The notes: generated by a model not told the origin, from the sequence alone. Shown: positions 1 to 7,655, numbered from the stretch's first letter. The stretch is DNA of 30,931 nt from Phytomonospora sp040655735 (GCF_040655735.1 NZ_JBFAKK010000029.1:1-30931); one strand, 5' to 3'. A program made the numbers and translations.

Positions 1-90
1 TGGTACCGGTGTTGTACCTGGGCGAAAGAACGGTGCCGCCAGGGGGAAAACGAGTCCGCCGCAGCCCCGCAGTGATCACCAGGACACGCC

Positions 91-1302
91 CTAGTGCGAG
101 TGCACGGTTCCGGCTACCTCGCCGAGTGCGATCAGCCGGCCTTCGGTGCCCATGGCCGTGGCGTTGAGCTCGACGGTGTCACCGTCCTCAAGGAAGGTGC
201 GGGTCGAGCCGTCGCCGAGGGTGATCGGCTCTTTGCCGCCCCAGGTGAGTTCCAGGAAGCTTCCGCGCTGATGGGCGGCCGGTCCGGACACGGTTCCGGA
301 GGCGTACAGGTCGCCGGTGCGCAGGGCCGCTCCGTTGACGGTCATGTGCGCCAGTTGCTGGGCGGGAGTCCAGTACATGTCGGCGAAGGGCGGCCGGGAG
401 ACCTCTGTTCCGTTCCACTTCACCGACATGCGCAGGTCGTAGCCGTAGCGGTCCTTCTCGGCCAGGTACGGCAGCACTTCGGGATCCTGCTCGGGTGCGG
501 TGATCTCGGCGTCGTCGAGCGCGTCGAGGGGCGTCACCCAGGCGGAGACGGTGGTGGCGAAGGACTTGCCGAGGAAGGGGCCGAGCGGCACGTATTCCCA
601 CGCCTGGATGTCGCGGGCGGACCAGTCGTTGACCAGGGTCAGGCCGAACACGTGGTCGCGGAACTCATCGGCCGACACGGGGTGCCCCAGCGCGGTGGGG
701 ACACCGACGACGAAGCCGACCTCGGCCTCGATGTCGAGCCGGGCCGAGGGGCCGAAGACGATGTCGCCGTCGGGGGTCTTGCGCTGCCCGTTGGGCCGCA
801 CGATGGGCGTTCCGCTGGGCACGACGGTCCCGCCGCGGCCGTGGTAGCCGACGGGGAGGTGCTTCCAGTTCGGCAGCAGGGGCTCGGCGTCGGGCCGAAA
901 GAGCCGGCCGAGGTTGGTGGCGTGGTGCTCCGAGGAGTAGAAGTCCACGTAGTCGGCGACCATGAACGGCGGGTGCATCGTCACCGTCGAGATCGGCGAC
1001 AGCATGGACCGCAGGTGCTGTTCCATGTCGGGCTCGGTGAGCGCCGACTGGACCTGGCCGCGCACGGTCGACCACACGTCACGGCCGAGGGCCATGAAGG
1101 GGTTGAGCATCGGTGCGCGCAGCGCGCTGCACGTGGGGCAGTTCGCGCACTGACCGGCCTCGGCGAGACGGCGCAGGTCGAGCACCTCGTCGCCGATGCG
1201 GACCCCGAGGCGGGGAACGGCGTTGTCGGGCGTGGAGTACACGCCGTAGGGAAGGTTCTCGACTCCGTAGCGACTGTCGACGGCGCTGGCGACCCACGTC
1301 AT
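91..1302 (-). CDS. fahA: Fumarylacetoacetase
   Basis: A 403-residue protein of normal family length that hydrolyses fumarylacetoacetate to fumarate and acetoacetate, the last step of tyrosine/homogentisate breakdown in the cytosol. The FAH fold signatures are clear: the metal-site region DFYSSEHHATNLGRLFRP near residue 120, the acidic LDIEAEVGF stretch near 190, and NDWSARDIQAWEYVPLGP near 230, followed by GKSFATT. The start codon ATG (1300-1302) overlaps the TGA of the upstream gene as ATGA, so translation is probably coupled. With divergent hmgA at 2296 it forms a homogentisate catabolic locus. Family assignment is secure; substrate follows from motif and context. Confidence 0.95.
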   Translation of the reverse strand: MTWVASAVDSRYGVENLPYGVYSTPDNAVPRLGVRIGDEVLDLRRLAEAGQCANCPTCSALRAPMLNPFMALGRDVWSTVRGQVQSALTEPDMEQHLRSMLSPISTVTMHPPFMVADYVDFYSSEHHATNLGRLFRPDAEPLLPNWKHLPVGYHGRGGTVVPSGTPIVRPNGQRKTPDGDIVFGPSARLDIEAEVGFVVGVPTALGHPVSADEFRDHVFGLTLVNDWSARDIQAWEYVPLGPFLGKSFATTVSAWVTPLDALDDAEITAPEQDPEVLPYLAEKDRYGYDLRMSVKWNGTEVSRPPFADMYWTPAQQLAHMTVNGAALRTGDLYASGTVSGPAAHQRGSFLELTWGGKEPITLGDGSTRTFLEDGDTVELNATAMGTEGRLIALGEVAGTVHSH

Positions 1303-2144
1303 GGCTGTACAGGCTCCTCAATCAGCCCGAGACCGATCAGGTCGTCGAGCGGTTCGGTGACGCTGCACGACCCGAAACCGGCCCACAGCGGGCGCTCGGT
1401 GTCACGCAGCTCGTACGTAACGTCAACGAGCGGACGTGGATCAGTGTGACGCAAGGCTTCAGCGACCCTCGCGGCGTCCGCCCCTTCGACGGCCCGCACG
1501 CACGCCAGCAGCACGTTCAGGAACCCGTGATGGGTGAAGCCCGTCGAGCGGTCGGTGTGGCGCGCGGCGTGGTGCAGACCGGCGGTGAGCTTGATCCGCA
1601 GCGAGCGCTCGACGCAGGCGACGATGACCGCGGCGAGCTCGTCGGGGGTCGGGAAGAGCTCGGCGAGCAGGCCGCCGGTGCGGAACTTCGGCGTGATGAC
1701 GGTCCCGGTGAACTGGTCGAGGGCCTCGTGGAGGCCGAAGGTCAGGGGGATCTCGCCGTAGACGAGGATCTCGCCCCAGTCGCCGACGGTGGCCTTGAGT
1801 TCGGCGACGCCGGGCATCGGGTCCTCGCCGCGTTTGGCGACCGGGGCCTCGATCTGGACGGCGCGGACGCCGCCGGGGAGGCCGTCGAGCGCCTTGGCGA
1901 CCGGGGCGATGCCGGTGTCGGCGACGACGCCGATCCGGAACTCGCCCGAGCCGTCCCAGTAGCGGTCGAGGAGGGCGGGCAATTCAGTGAGTTGGCTCGT
2001 CTTCACCAGCAGCGGGCCGACGAGTTCGCGGTACCACCTCACGCGATGATCGAGGTGAGCGCGCACGGCGTCGGGAAGGGACGCGCTTCCTGGTGGGAAG
2101 ACTGCCGCGTCGTCGACGAAACCACGGAATAGGGGCGGGATCAT
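1299..2144 (-). CDS. Uncharacterised protein coupled to fumarylacetoacetase
   Basis: A 281-residue soluble protein that I cannot assign to a named family. It starts MIPPLFRGFVDDAAVFPPG and has the conserved-looking stretches VITPKFRTGG and LTAGLHHAARHTD followed by FTHHGFLNVLLA, whose clustered His and Asp/Lys residues suggest an active site; the alternating pattern would suit an alpha/beta barrel. The ATG at 2144 is preferred because upstream codons run into the hmgA promoter region. No good RBS is visible; a TACCTT hexamer (2150-2155) ends five bases before the start, so the mRNA could be leaderless. The TGA overlaps the ATG of fumarylacetoacetase, and hmgA is divergent 151 bp away. Context implies a role in homogentisate breakdown; the isomerase step is the obvious vacancy, but that is inference. 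Confidence 0.85.
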   Translation of the reverse strand: MIPPLFRGFVDDAAVFPPGSASLPDAVRAHLDHRVRWYRELVGPLLVKTSQLTELPALLDRYWDGSGEFRIGVVADTGIAPVAKALDGLPGGVRAVQIEAPVAKRGEDPMPGVAELKATVGDWGEILVYGEIPLTFGLHEALDQFTGTVITPKFRTGGLLAELFPTPDELAAVIVACVERSLRIKLTAGLHHAARHTDRSTGFTHHGFLNVLLACVRAVEGADAARVAEALRHTDPRPLVDVTYELRDTERPLWAGFGSCSVTEPLDDLIGLGLIEEPVQP

Positions 2145-2295
2145 GCCCAAAGGTAGCCCGGTTGACACGGACACCCACGGTAGTCGATGCTCCAAAGAGA
2201 GGACAAGGGCGCGGCGGCGGTGAACCAACCGTACTGTTGTCCGAGTACGGCGCGGCGGGCGAAACCGCACTGCGCACCTGCGAGGAGGGGCAACG
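2145..2295. promoter_or_regulatory. Divergent promoter region, homogentisate genes
   Basis: The 151 bp between the two divergent homogentisate transcription units must hold both promoters. On the plus strand a TACTGT hexamer (2232-2237) is a possible -10, and hmgA has a strong RBS, GAGGAGG, at about 2280-2286. On the minus strand TACCTT (2150-2155) lies just before the start of the coupled gene. No strong -35 or clear regulator palindrome was found. Confidence 0.4.
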
Positions 2296-3480
2296 ATGCC
2301 TTACTACCGCCGGATCGGCGAGATCCCACCGAAGCGGCACACCCAGTTCCGGCAACCGGACGGGTCGCTGTACGCCGAGGAGCTGATGGGGGTCGAGGGA
2401 TTCTCCTCCGACTCCTCCCTGCTGTACCACCGCTTCCTGCCGACGGCGATCACCGGCAGCGACGTGTTCACGCCGCCGCAGCCGCTGACGCGGGAGGCGA
2501 ACCTTCCGCTGAAGCCGCGGCACCTGTCGACGCACAAGCTCGACGTCGATGGCGCCGACCCGATCCTGGGACGCCAGCACCTTCTGGCCAACGAGGACTG
2601 CCGGATCTCCTACGCGGTCGCCGACCGGCCGAGTCCGCTGTACCGCAACGCCATCGGCGACGAGTGCGTCTACGTCGAGTCGGGCAGCGCGCGGGTGGAG
2701 ACGAGCTTCGGGGCCCTGGAGATCGGTCAGGGCGACTATCTGATCGTGCCGACCTCGACGACCCACCGCATCGTGCCGACGGGTGATGCTCCACTGCGGA
2801 CGCTCGTGGTGGAGGCGACCGGGCACATCACACCGCCCAAGCGGTACCTGTCGGTGCGCGGCCAGCTGCTGGAGCACGCGCCCTACTGCGAGCGTGACAT
2901 CCGGGGGCCCGAGGAGCCGCTGCTGGTCGACGGCGAGGACGTCGAAGTCCTGGTGCAGCACCGGATCCGGGGCGGTATCGGGTGGACGAAGTTCACCTAC
3001 GCCAACCACCCCTTCGACGTCGTCGGCTGGGACGGGCACCTCTACCCGTGGGTGTTCAACATCGCCGACTTCGAGCCGATCACCGGCCGCGTGCACCAGC
3101 CGCCGCCGGTGCACCAGACCTTCGAAGGGCCCAACTTCGTCATCTGCTCCTTCGTGCCGCGCAAGGTCGACTACCACGAGCTGGCGATCCCGGTCCCGTA
3201 CAACCACCACAATGTGGACAGTGACGAGGTCCTGTTCTACACCGGTGGGAACTACGAGGCCCGCAAGGGATCCGGCATCGGGCAGGGCTCGATCTCGCTG
3301 CACCCCAGCGGTTTCACGCACGGACCTCAGCCGGGCGCGGCCGAGCGCGCGATCGGGATCGACTACTTCGACGAGCTCGCCGTCATGGTCGACACCTTCC
3401 GGCCGCTCGACCTTTGCGACGCCGGACTGCGCTGCGAGGACCCGGGCTACGCCTGGACCTGGGCGCGCAAGTCGGGGTAG
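2296..3480 (+). CDS. hmgA: Homogentisate 1,2-dioxygenase
   Basis: A 394-residue cupin-fold Fe(II) dioxygenase that opens the ring of homogentisate to maleylacetoacetate. The C-terminal iron site is visible: His305 and Glu311 in HHNVDSDEVLFYTGG and His342 in the FTHGPQPG motif, with spacing close to that of the known His/Glu/His triad. Bacterial homologues run from about 380 to 440 residues. The ATG at 2296 follows a strong RBS (GAGGAGG plus nine bases). It is transcribed away from the uncharacterised gene and fumarylacetoacetase, so the locus covers the first and last of the three post-homogentisate steps. A hairpin at 3508-3534 probably ends transcription. Confidence 0.95.
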   Translation: MPYYRRIGEIPPKRHTQFRQPDGSLYAEELMGVEGFSSDSSLLYHRFLPTAITGSDVFTPPQPLTREANLPLKPRHLSTHKLDVDGADPILGRQHLLANEDCRISYAVADRPSPLYRNAIGDECVYVESGSARVETSFGALEIGQGDYLIVPTSTTHRIVPTGDAPLRTLVVEATGHITPPKRYLSVRGQLLEHAPYCERDIRGPEEPLLVDGEDVEVLVQHRIRGGIGWTKFTYANHPFDVVGWDGHLYPWVFNIADFEPITGRVHQPPPVHQTFEGPNFVICSFVPRKVDYHELAIPVPYNHHNVDSDEVLFYTGGNYEARKGSGIGQGSISLHPSGFTHGPQPGAAERAIGIDYFDELAVMVDTFRPLDLCDAGLRCEDPGYAWTWARKSG

Positions 3481-3507
3481 GGCGGACTAGCGGGCAGACA
3501 GCGGTGG

Positions 3508-3534
3508 GAGCCGGGCCTTTTCGGGGTCCGGCTC
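3508..3534 (+). terminator. Terminator-like hairpin after hmgA
   Basis: Arms GAGCCGGGCC (3508-3517) and GGTCCGGCTC (3525-3534) pair over ten positions with one G-U pair and a loop of seven bases. There is no T-run, as is common in high-GC actinobacteria. Confidence 0.55.
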
Positions 3535-3587
3535 TCGCGCCGCCAGGCTCGTTCGGCCGGGTGCGATCGGCTCGCCGGCGCGATACC

Positions 3588-3992
3588 TCACGGCTGCTCG
3601 GTCGGCCACCCGTACGGCAGCAGCTCGGTCACCTCGGAGTCGGTCACCAGCACCGCTGCGTGGCGCATGGCCAGATGGGCGGCCTGCACCAGCCCGAGGC
3701 GGGGACGGCGCCCGGACTTCTCTTCGAGGTGCCTCGCGGCCGACCCGACGTACGCGGCGTCAACGGGATCCAAGGCGACCTGCATGATCCCGGGAACGGT
3801 GGCCGTCAGCACGCGCAGCGGCGTGGTCTCGGCGTAGGCGAGGTCACGATGAGTCTCGGTGAGGCACAGGACGGGAAGGTAGACGTGGACGGCACTCTCG
3901 GCCGCTTCGGTCAGGATGTGGCCGAGACGCAGGGATCCATGACAGTAAGCGTGCAGCGCGGTCGTATCGAGAACATACGGGAGCGGCTCCAC
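3588..3992 (-). CDS. vapC: PIN-domain toxin of VapBC type
   Basis: A 134-residue PIN-domain protein, a family of Mg-dependent RNases that act as toxins. The acidic residues expected of the fold are seen: Asp in YVLDTTAL near residue 9, Glu in CLTETH near 46, and Asp in LVTDSE near 116. It starts with GTG one base after the antitoxin stop (TGA-C-GTG), so the two genes form a tightly linked operon transcribed leftward from the operator at 4339-4367. Identification as toxin rests on the PIN domain and its pairing with a ribbon-helix-helix-like gene; the RNA target is unknown. Confidence 0.85.
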   Translation of the reverse strand: MEPLPYVLDTTALHAYCHGSLRLGHILTEAAESAVHVYLPVLCLTETHRDLAYAETTPLRVLTATVPGIMQVALDPVDAAYVGSAARHLEEKSGRRPRLGLVQAAHLAMRHAAVLVTDSEVTELLPYGWPTEQP

Positions 3993-3993
3993 G

Positions 3994-4332
3994 TCAGGCG
4001 CTTCCGTCGGCGAAACCCGCCCACATGCGGCGAGCTTCGTCGATCAGCCCCGGCGTCATTCGCGCCCTGAGTTCGGCCGCGTGAGCCCGGTAGACGGCCT
4101 GCTCAGTCGGGCTGGGAACAGGAATCCCCGCCGATGCCAATGCCGTGGCCACGCTTTCCTGCGCGCGGCGGCGACGTGCAGCCTCAACGAGCCACTCCAC
4201 CGGATCCGCACCTTCGGGAGCCTCGTCCAGGAGTCGCGCGATGAGCGTTCCCATGCCGACTCCCTCACGCTCGGCCGCGGCCTTCAACCGATCACGTAGC
4301 GCCGAATCTACTTTGATCGTGGTTTCGGACAC
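3994..4332 (-). CDS. vapB: Ribbon-helix-helix-type antitoxin
   Basis: A 112-residue protein beginning SETTIKVDSALRDRLKAAA, the beta-strand plus helix pattern of a ribbon-helix-helix DNA-binding domain; GVGMGTLIARLLDEAP would be the second helix. The acidic and Arg-rich C-terminal half would bind the toxin. The start is GTG (4330-4332), with TATACT on the minus strand ending exactly six bases upstream, the layout of a leaderless transcript. The perfect inverted repeat around this -10 fits self-repression. The gene lies directly upstream of the PIN toxin. Family call from N-terminal pattern and context. Confidence 0.8.
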   Translation of the reverse strand: MSETTIKVDSALRDRLKAAAEREGVGMGTLIARLLDEAPEGADPVEWLVEAARRRRAQESVATALASAGIPVPSPTEQAVYRAHAAELRARMTPGLIDEARRMWAGFADGSA

Positions 4333-4338
4333 GGGCGA

Positions 4339-4367
4339 AGTATACGCGAATCAACGAGCGCGTATAC
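4339..4367 (-). promoter_or_regulatory. vapBC promoter and palindromic operator
   Basis: Nine-base perfect arms GTATACGCG (4340-4348) and CGCGTATAC (4359-4367) separated by ten bases. On the minus strand the left arm contains the -10 TATACT (4339-4344), six bases from the GTG start. A bound antitoxin complex would cover the -10, which fits conditional autorepression. The right arm abuts the stop codon of the next gene (4368-4370). Confidence 0.75.
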
Positions 4368-5351
4368 CTACCTCCCGCGCATCACGAACGCGTACAGCCC
4401 CACGAACCCCAGCAGCATCGTCAGCGCCAGCAGCAGCGGCGAGGCGATCGCCGCGTAGCAGAGCAGCACGACCGGCGACGCGCCGACGCAGGCGAGCGCC
4501 ACCTCCAGCCAGCGGTCGGACCCGTCGAGGGATTTCAGGACCGGCATGATCGGCTGCGGGAGCCGGCGGACCGCCAGGATCAGGCCGGTCCCGGCGAGGA
4601 CGGCGAACACCGCCGCCAGGACGCGCGCGGTGCCGGCCATGCCGCCCGACATGAGGGCGATCATCAGCGGCGCCGCGATCGGGAAGGCCGCGCCGTAGCG
4701 GACGATCGTGGCGAGCCGGTCGGTGATGTGCGTGGCGGGTTCCCTGACGAGGGGTTCGGCGGGGCGGGGGTCGCTGCGCCCGAAGTAGAGGTGCAGGTGC
4801 TCCGAGGCCTTCCAGTTGCCCTCGGTGTCGGAGCCGAGGCGTTCGGCGGCGCGTTTGGCGCGGGCGGCGAGGTCGGCGAGGCCCAGCATCTCGGCGATCG
4901 AGGCGAGCGCGGCGTGCGGTTCGGGCCGGTCGGGGGCGAGGCGGATGGCCTGCCAGGCGGCGTCGAGGGCTTCCTGCCCGTTGCGGGCGGAGGCGCGGAT
5001 GAGGGCGTAGTGCATGTGCCGCCACCAGGCGAGCCGGTCGACGTCGAGGAGCTTCTCGGCGGCGGCGACGGCGTCCTCGACGCGTCCGAGGCGGGCGAGG
5101 GCGTAGCCGCGCAGGCGGAGTGCGCGGTCGTCGGCGGGGTCGAGCGCGAGGGCGGCATCGGCGGCGGTGAGGGCGTCCTCTGGCTGGGATGCCTGGAACT
5201 CGACGATGGCGAGGAGGGACAGCGCGTCGACGTTGTGGGGGTGGTGGAGCAGCGCGGCGGCGAGTTCTTCGCGGGCCTCGTCGTAGCGGCTGAGCTCGAT
5301 GAGGAGTTCGGCGCGGGAGATGTAGCCCTCGGCCTCTTCGGGCGGGTTCAC
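4368..5351 (-). CDS. TPR-repeat membrane protein
   Basis: A 327-residue protein with TPR-like helical repeats in the first ~180 residues (for example the stretch from ELLIELSRYDEAREEL through DALTAADAALALDPADDRAL to RLGRVEDAVAAAEKLL) and about four hydrophobic helices after residue ~195, ending FVGLYAFVMRGR. TPRs mediate protein-protein contacts; the C-terminal half would anchor it in the membrane with the repeats in the cytosol. The GTG start at 5351 overlaps the ispF stop as GTGA, so the long in-frame extension upstream, which is the ispF sequence in another frame, is not used. The coupling suggests co-expression with ispF; no functional link to isoprenoid synthesis can be read from the sequence. 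Confidence 0.85.
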   Translation of the reverse strand: MNPPEEAEGYISRAELLIELSRYDEAREELAAALLHHPHNVDALSLLAIVEFQASQPEDALTAADAALALDPADDRALRLRGYALARLGRVEDAVAAAEKLLDVDRLAWWRHMHYALIRASARNGQEALDAAWQAIRLAPDRPEPHAALASIAEMLGLADLAARAKRAAERLGSDTEGNWKASEHLHLYFGRSDPRPAEPLVREPATHITDRLATIVRYGAAFPIAAPLMIALMSGGMAGTARVLAAVFAVLAGTGLILAVRRLPQPIMPVLKSLDGSDRWLEVALACVGASPVVLLCYAAIASPLLLALTMLLGFVGLYAFVMRGR

Positions 5352-5842
5352 GCCGGGCTGCCGGGTGCGACGTAGTCGCGCCGGTCGGAGAACACCAGCG
5401 CGACGGCGGTCGCGGCGAGGCCTTCGCCGCGGCCGGTGAAGCCGAGGCCGTCGGTCGTGGTCGCCGACAGCCGGACGGGCGCGCCGATGGCCTCGGTCAT
5501 GACCCGTTCGGCTTCGGCGCGGCGGGGTCCGAGGCGGGGTTTGACGCCGATGACCTGGACGGCGACGTTGCCGATGTCGAAGCCGATGGCGCGGACGCGG
5601 CGGGCGGACTCGACGAGGAGGCTCACACCGGAGGCGCCGGACCATTCGGGGCGGCTGGTCCCGAAGTTGCTGCCGAGGTCGCCGAGCCCGGCGGCGGACA
5701 GCAGCGCGCTGGAGGCGGCGTGACAGGCGACGTCACCGTCGCTGTGCCCGTCGAGGCCGTCGACGCCTTCCCAGAGGATCCCGGCGAGCCAGCAGGGGCG
5801 GCCTTCGGCGAAGGCGTGGACGTCGGTCCCGGTTCCTACCAT
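5348..5842 (-). CDS. ispF: 2-C-methyl-D-erythritol 2,4-cyclodiphosphate synthase
   Basis: A 164-residue enzyme of usual family length that converts CDP-ME 2-phosphate to MEcPP in the MEP isoprenoid pathway. Zn-site residues are visible in GTGTDVHAF (residues 3-11) and the HSDGDVACHA motif, and the C-terminal ATTTDGLGFTGRGEG motif is intact. The ATG at 5842 is chosen because the family starts a few residues before GTDVHAF; a GGAGG lies about 13 bases upstream, and a GTG four codons earlier sits too close to it. The stop overlaps the next gene as GTGA. ispD, the usual partner in actinobacteria, is not present in this window. Confidence 0.95.
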   Translation of the reverse strand: MVGTGTDVHAFAEGRPCWLAGILWEGVDGLDGHSDGDVACHAASSALLSAAGLGDLGSNFGTSRPEWSGASGVSLLVESARRVRAIGFDIGNVAVQVIGVKPRLGPRRAEAERVMTEAIGAPVRLSATTTDGLGFTGRGEGLAATAVALVFSDRRDYVAPGSPA

Positions 5843-5846
5843 CGGA

Positions 5847-5948
5847 GTGAGCACGCCTCCGAGAGTAGCCAGTGCCCCAGGGCCGCTGCCGCCCACAGGG
5901 CCCGCGACCAGGCAGCGTGAGCACGCCTCCGAGAGTAGCCAGTGCCCC
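5847..5948. repeat. 32-bp direct repeat pair before ispF
   Basis: Two identical 32-base copies lie at 5847-5878 and 5917-5948 in the same orientation, starting 70 bp apart. Read on the minus strand each carries the GGAGG that serves ispF, so the gene has a duplicated translation-initiation region with one copy stranded upstream. The bases between the copies are not duplicated. Confidence 0.9.
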
Positions 5949-5977
5949 GGTCCCGGCGACCAGGGCACGTCCCGGGC

Positions 5978-7375
5978 CTACCCCCGCCCCGCCCATCTCA
6001 TCGCCGACAGCCGCAGCGCCTCGTCGACGCTGCCCGCTTCGCTCACGGTCATTCCTTTCGGTGCCTCGCCGCCGCAGCCCTTCGGCACGATCGCCTGCCG
6101 GAATCCCAGCCGGGCGGCCTCGGCCAGCCGGCGGGGGACGGCGGGGACGCGACGGATCTCACCGGTGAGGCCGACCTCACCGATGGCCACGATGTCGGCC
6201 GACACGGGTGCCTCCGACAGCGACGACGACACGGCGAGGGAGACGGCGAGGTCGGCGCCGGGTTCGGTGACGCGCATCCCGCCGACGGTGGCGGCGTAGA
6301 CCTCGCGGTCGAGGACGCGTTTCCCGCTGCGCCGGTGCAGGACGGCGAGCACCATGTTGAGCCGGGCGGCGTCGAGGCCGCTGACGGTCCGGCGCGGGAT
6401 CACGCCTTCCTTGGCGCTGCCGCCGACGAGGGCCTGGATCTCGACGAGCATGGCCCGCCGGCCTTCCATGGTCACCGTCACGCAGGTGCCGGGGACGGGC
6501 TCGCTGTTCTCGGTGAGGAAGAGCCCGCCCGGGTCGGGGAGGCTGATCACGCCGGACTCGGTCATCTCGAAGCAGCCGACCTCGTCGGCGGGGCCGAAGC
6601 GGTTCTTGACGCCGCGCAGCAGGCGAAGCGCCGAGTGCCGGTCCCCTTCGAAGTGCGCGACCATGTCGACCAGGTGCTCCAGCACGCGCGGCCCGGCGAT
6701 CGTGCCCTCCTTGGTCACGTGCCCGACGAGCACGCACGCCATGCCGCGCGCCTTGGCGACGGCGATGAGCGCCGAGGCGACCGCGCGGACCTGTGTGACG
6801 CCGCCGGAGACGCCGTCGACGTCGGTGGTGGAGATCGTCTGCACCGAGTCGAGGATGAGCAGGCCGGGCTTGGTGTCCTCGATGTGGCCGAGGACCGAGC
6901 CGAGGTCGGTCTCGGCGGCGATCATGAGGTCGGGGTGGAGGGCGCCGAGCCGGTCGGCGCGCATCCGGACCTGTGAGGCCGACTCCTCGCCGGTGGCGAT
7001 CAGGGCGGGCCCGCCGCCCCCGGCGGCCCAGCGGTGGGCGACTTCGAGCAGCAGCGTCGACTTGCCGACGCCCGGCTCGCCGGCCAGCAGGACCACGCCG
7101 CCGGGTACGAGGCCGCCGCCGAGGACGCGGTCGAACTCGCCGACGCCGGTGGGGCGGTGGCGTGCGGGTTCGGCCGGGACGTCGCGAATGGACATGGCGG
7201 GCGTGAGGCTGCGGGTCGCCGCCGGCGCGCGCGAGGGGGTGGCCTTCGCCGAGGCCATGGGGGTGGTCTCGGCCATGGTTCCCCACTCGCCGCAGTCCGG
7301 GCAGCGGCCCAGCCATTTGGCCACGGTGTGACCGCAGGCGGAGCATTCGTAGGCGGTGCGCGGGAGCTTGGCCAT
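5978..7375 (-). CDS. radA: DNA repair protein RadA (branch-migration ATPase)
   Basis: A full-length 465-residue RadA/Sms protein, which processes recombination intermediates. Domains in order: N-terminal zinc finger with Cys11, Cys14, Cys25 and Cys28; RecA-like ATPase with Walker A GEPGVGKST (99-107) and Walker B LLILDS near 172; the RadA-specific KNRFG motif (257-261); and a C-terminal Lon-protease-like domain (REVYAATVGGMRVTEPGADLA and following). The ATG start fits the family N-terminus. There is no RBS; TAACCT on the minus strand ends six bases before it, suggesting a leaderless mRNA. DisA, a frequent neighbour of RadA and regulated by it in Bacillus, lies some 8.5 kb away on the other strand. 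Confidence 0.96.
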   Translation of the reverse strand: MAKLPRTAYECSACGHTVAKWLGRCPDCGEWGTMAETTPMASAKATPSRAPAATRSLTPAMSIRDVPAEPARHRPTGVGEFDRVLGGGLVPGGVVLLAGEPGVGKSTLLLEVAHRWAAGGGGPALIATGEESASQVRMRADRLGALHPDLMIAAETDLGSVLGHIEDTKPGLLILDSVQTISTTDVDGVSGGVTQVRAVASALIAVAKARGMACVLVGHVTKEGTIAGPRVLEHLVDMVAHFEGDRHSALRLLRGVKNRFGPADEVGCFEMTESGVISLPDPGGLFLTENSEPVPGTCVTVTMEGRRAMLVEIQALVGGSAKEGVIPRRTVSGLDAARLNMVLAVLHRRSGKRVLDREVYAATVGGMRVTEPGADLAVSLAVSSSLSEAPVSADIVAIGEVGLTGEIRRVPAVPRRLAEAARLGFRQAIVPKGCGGEAPKGMTVSEAGSVDEALRLSAMRWAGRG

Positions 7376-7381
7376 GCTGGG

Positions 7382-7387
7382 AGGTTA
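7382..7387 (-). promoter_or_regulatory. radA -10 element, leaderless layout
   Basis: TAACCT on the minus strand, with exactly six bases between it and the radA ATG. It overlaps the stop codon of the TetR remnant. No convincing -35 was seen. Confidence 0.45.
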
Positions 7388-7573
7388 GCCGCCGGGTGTG
7401 ACAGTGCCGGTGAACGCCTCGCACCCGACGCGCCACGCCGCGTCGAGGTCGGCGTCGGGCGGGAAGCGGTCTTCGAGTTCGAGGACGACCATGCCGTGCG
7501 CGAAGGCCCATACGGCCCGCGCGGCGCCCGCGCGGGCGGTGCGTCGCAGTGGGGTGGGGGCGGTGACGGCCAT
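7385..7573 (-). pseudogene. TetR-family regulator remnant, C-terminal part only
   Basis: Encodes 62 residues, MAVTAPTPLRRTARAG and then RAVWAFAHGMVVLELEDRFP followed by a short tail. This matches the last part of the ligand-binding domain of WHG-type TetR regulators (pattern AVWA-HG-V-LEL). The helix-turn-helix and the rest, about 120-130 residues, are absent. Yet an excellent RBS (GGAGGA, eight bases from ATG 7573) and a TetR-type palindrome sit directly upstream, suggesting an in-frame internal deletion that kept the control region and first codons. It may still be translated into a small protein, but it cannot bind DNA by itself. Confidence 0.65.
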
Positions 7574-7592
7574 GGGGCGCTCCTCCAAGTCG

Positions 7593-7611
7593 CGGCTAAC
7601 ACCGTTAGCCG
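7593..7611. promoter_or_regulatory. TetR-type operator palindrome
   Basis: CGGCTAACACCGTTAGCCG is a perfect inverted repeat with eight-base arms and a three-base centre, typical of TetR-family operators. On the minus strand a TTGACG that could be a -35 overlaps its right edge. It lies 20 bases upstream of the remnant's start, as expected for an autoregulated tetR gene. Confidence 0.65.
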
Positions 7612-7631
7612 TCAAGGCGCGGGCATAGAGA

Positions 7632-7655
7632 AACCCCCGTCCTGGGACGGGGGTT
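7632..7655 (-). terminator. Rho-independent terminator after lipoprotein gene
   Basis: Eleven-base perfect arms AACCCCCGTCC (7632-7642) and GGACGGGGGTT (7645-7655). On the minus strand the hairpin is followed by TTCTCT, giving a short T-rich tail 22 bases after the lipoprotein stop. Confidence 0.75.
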
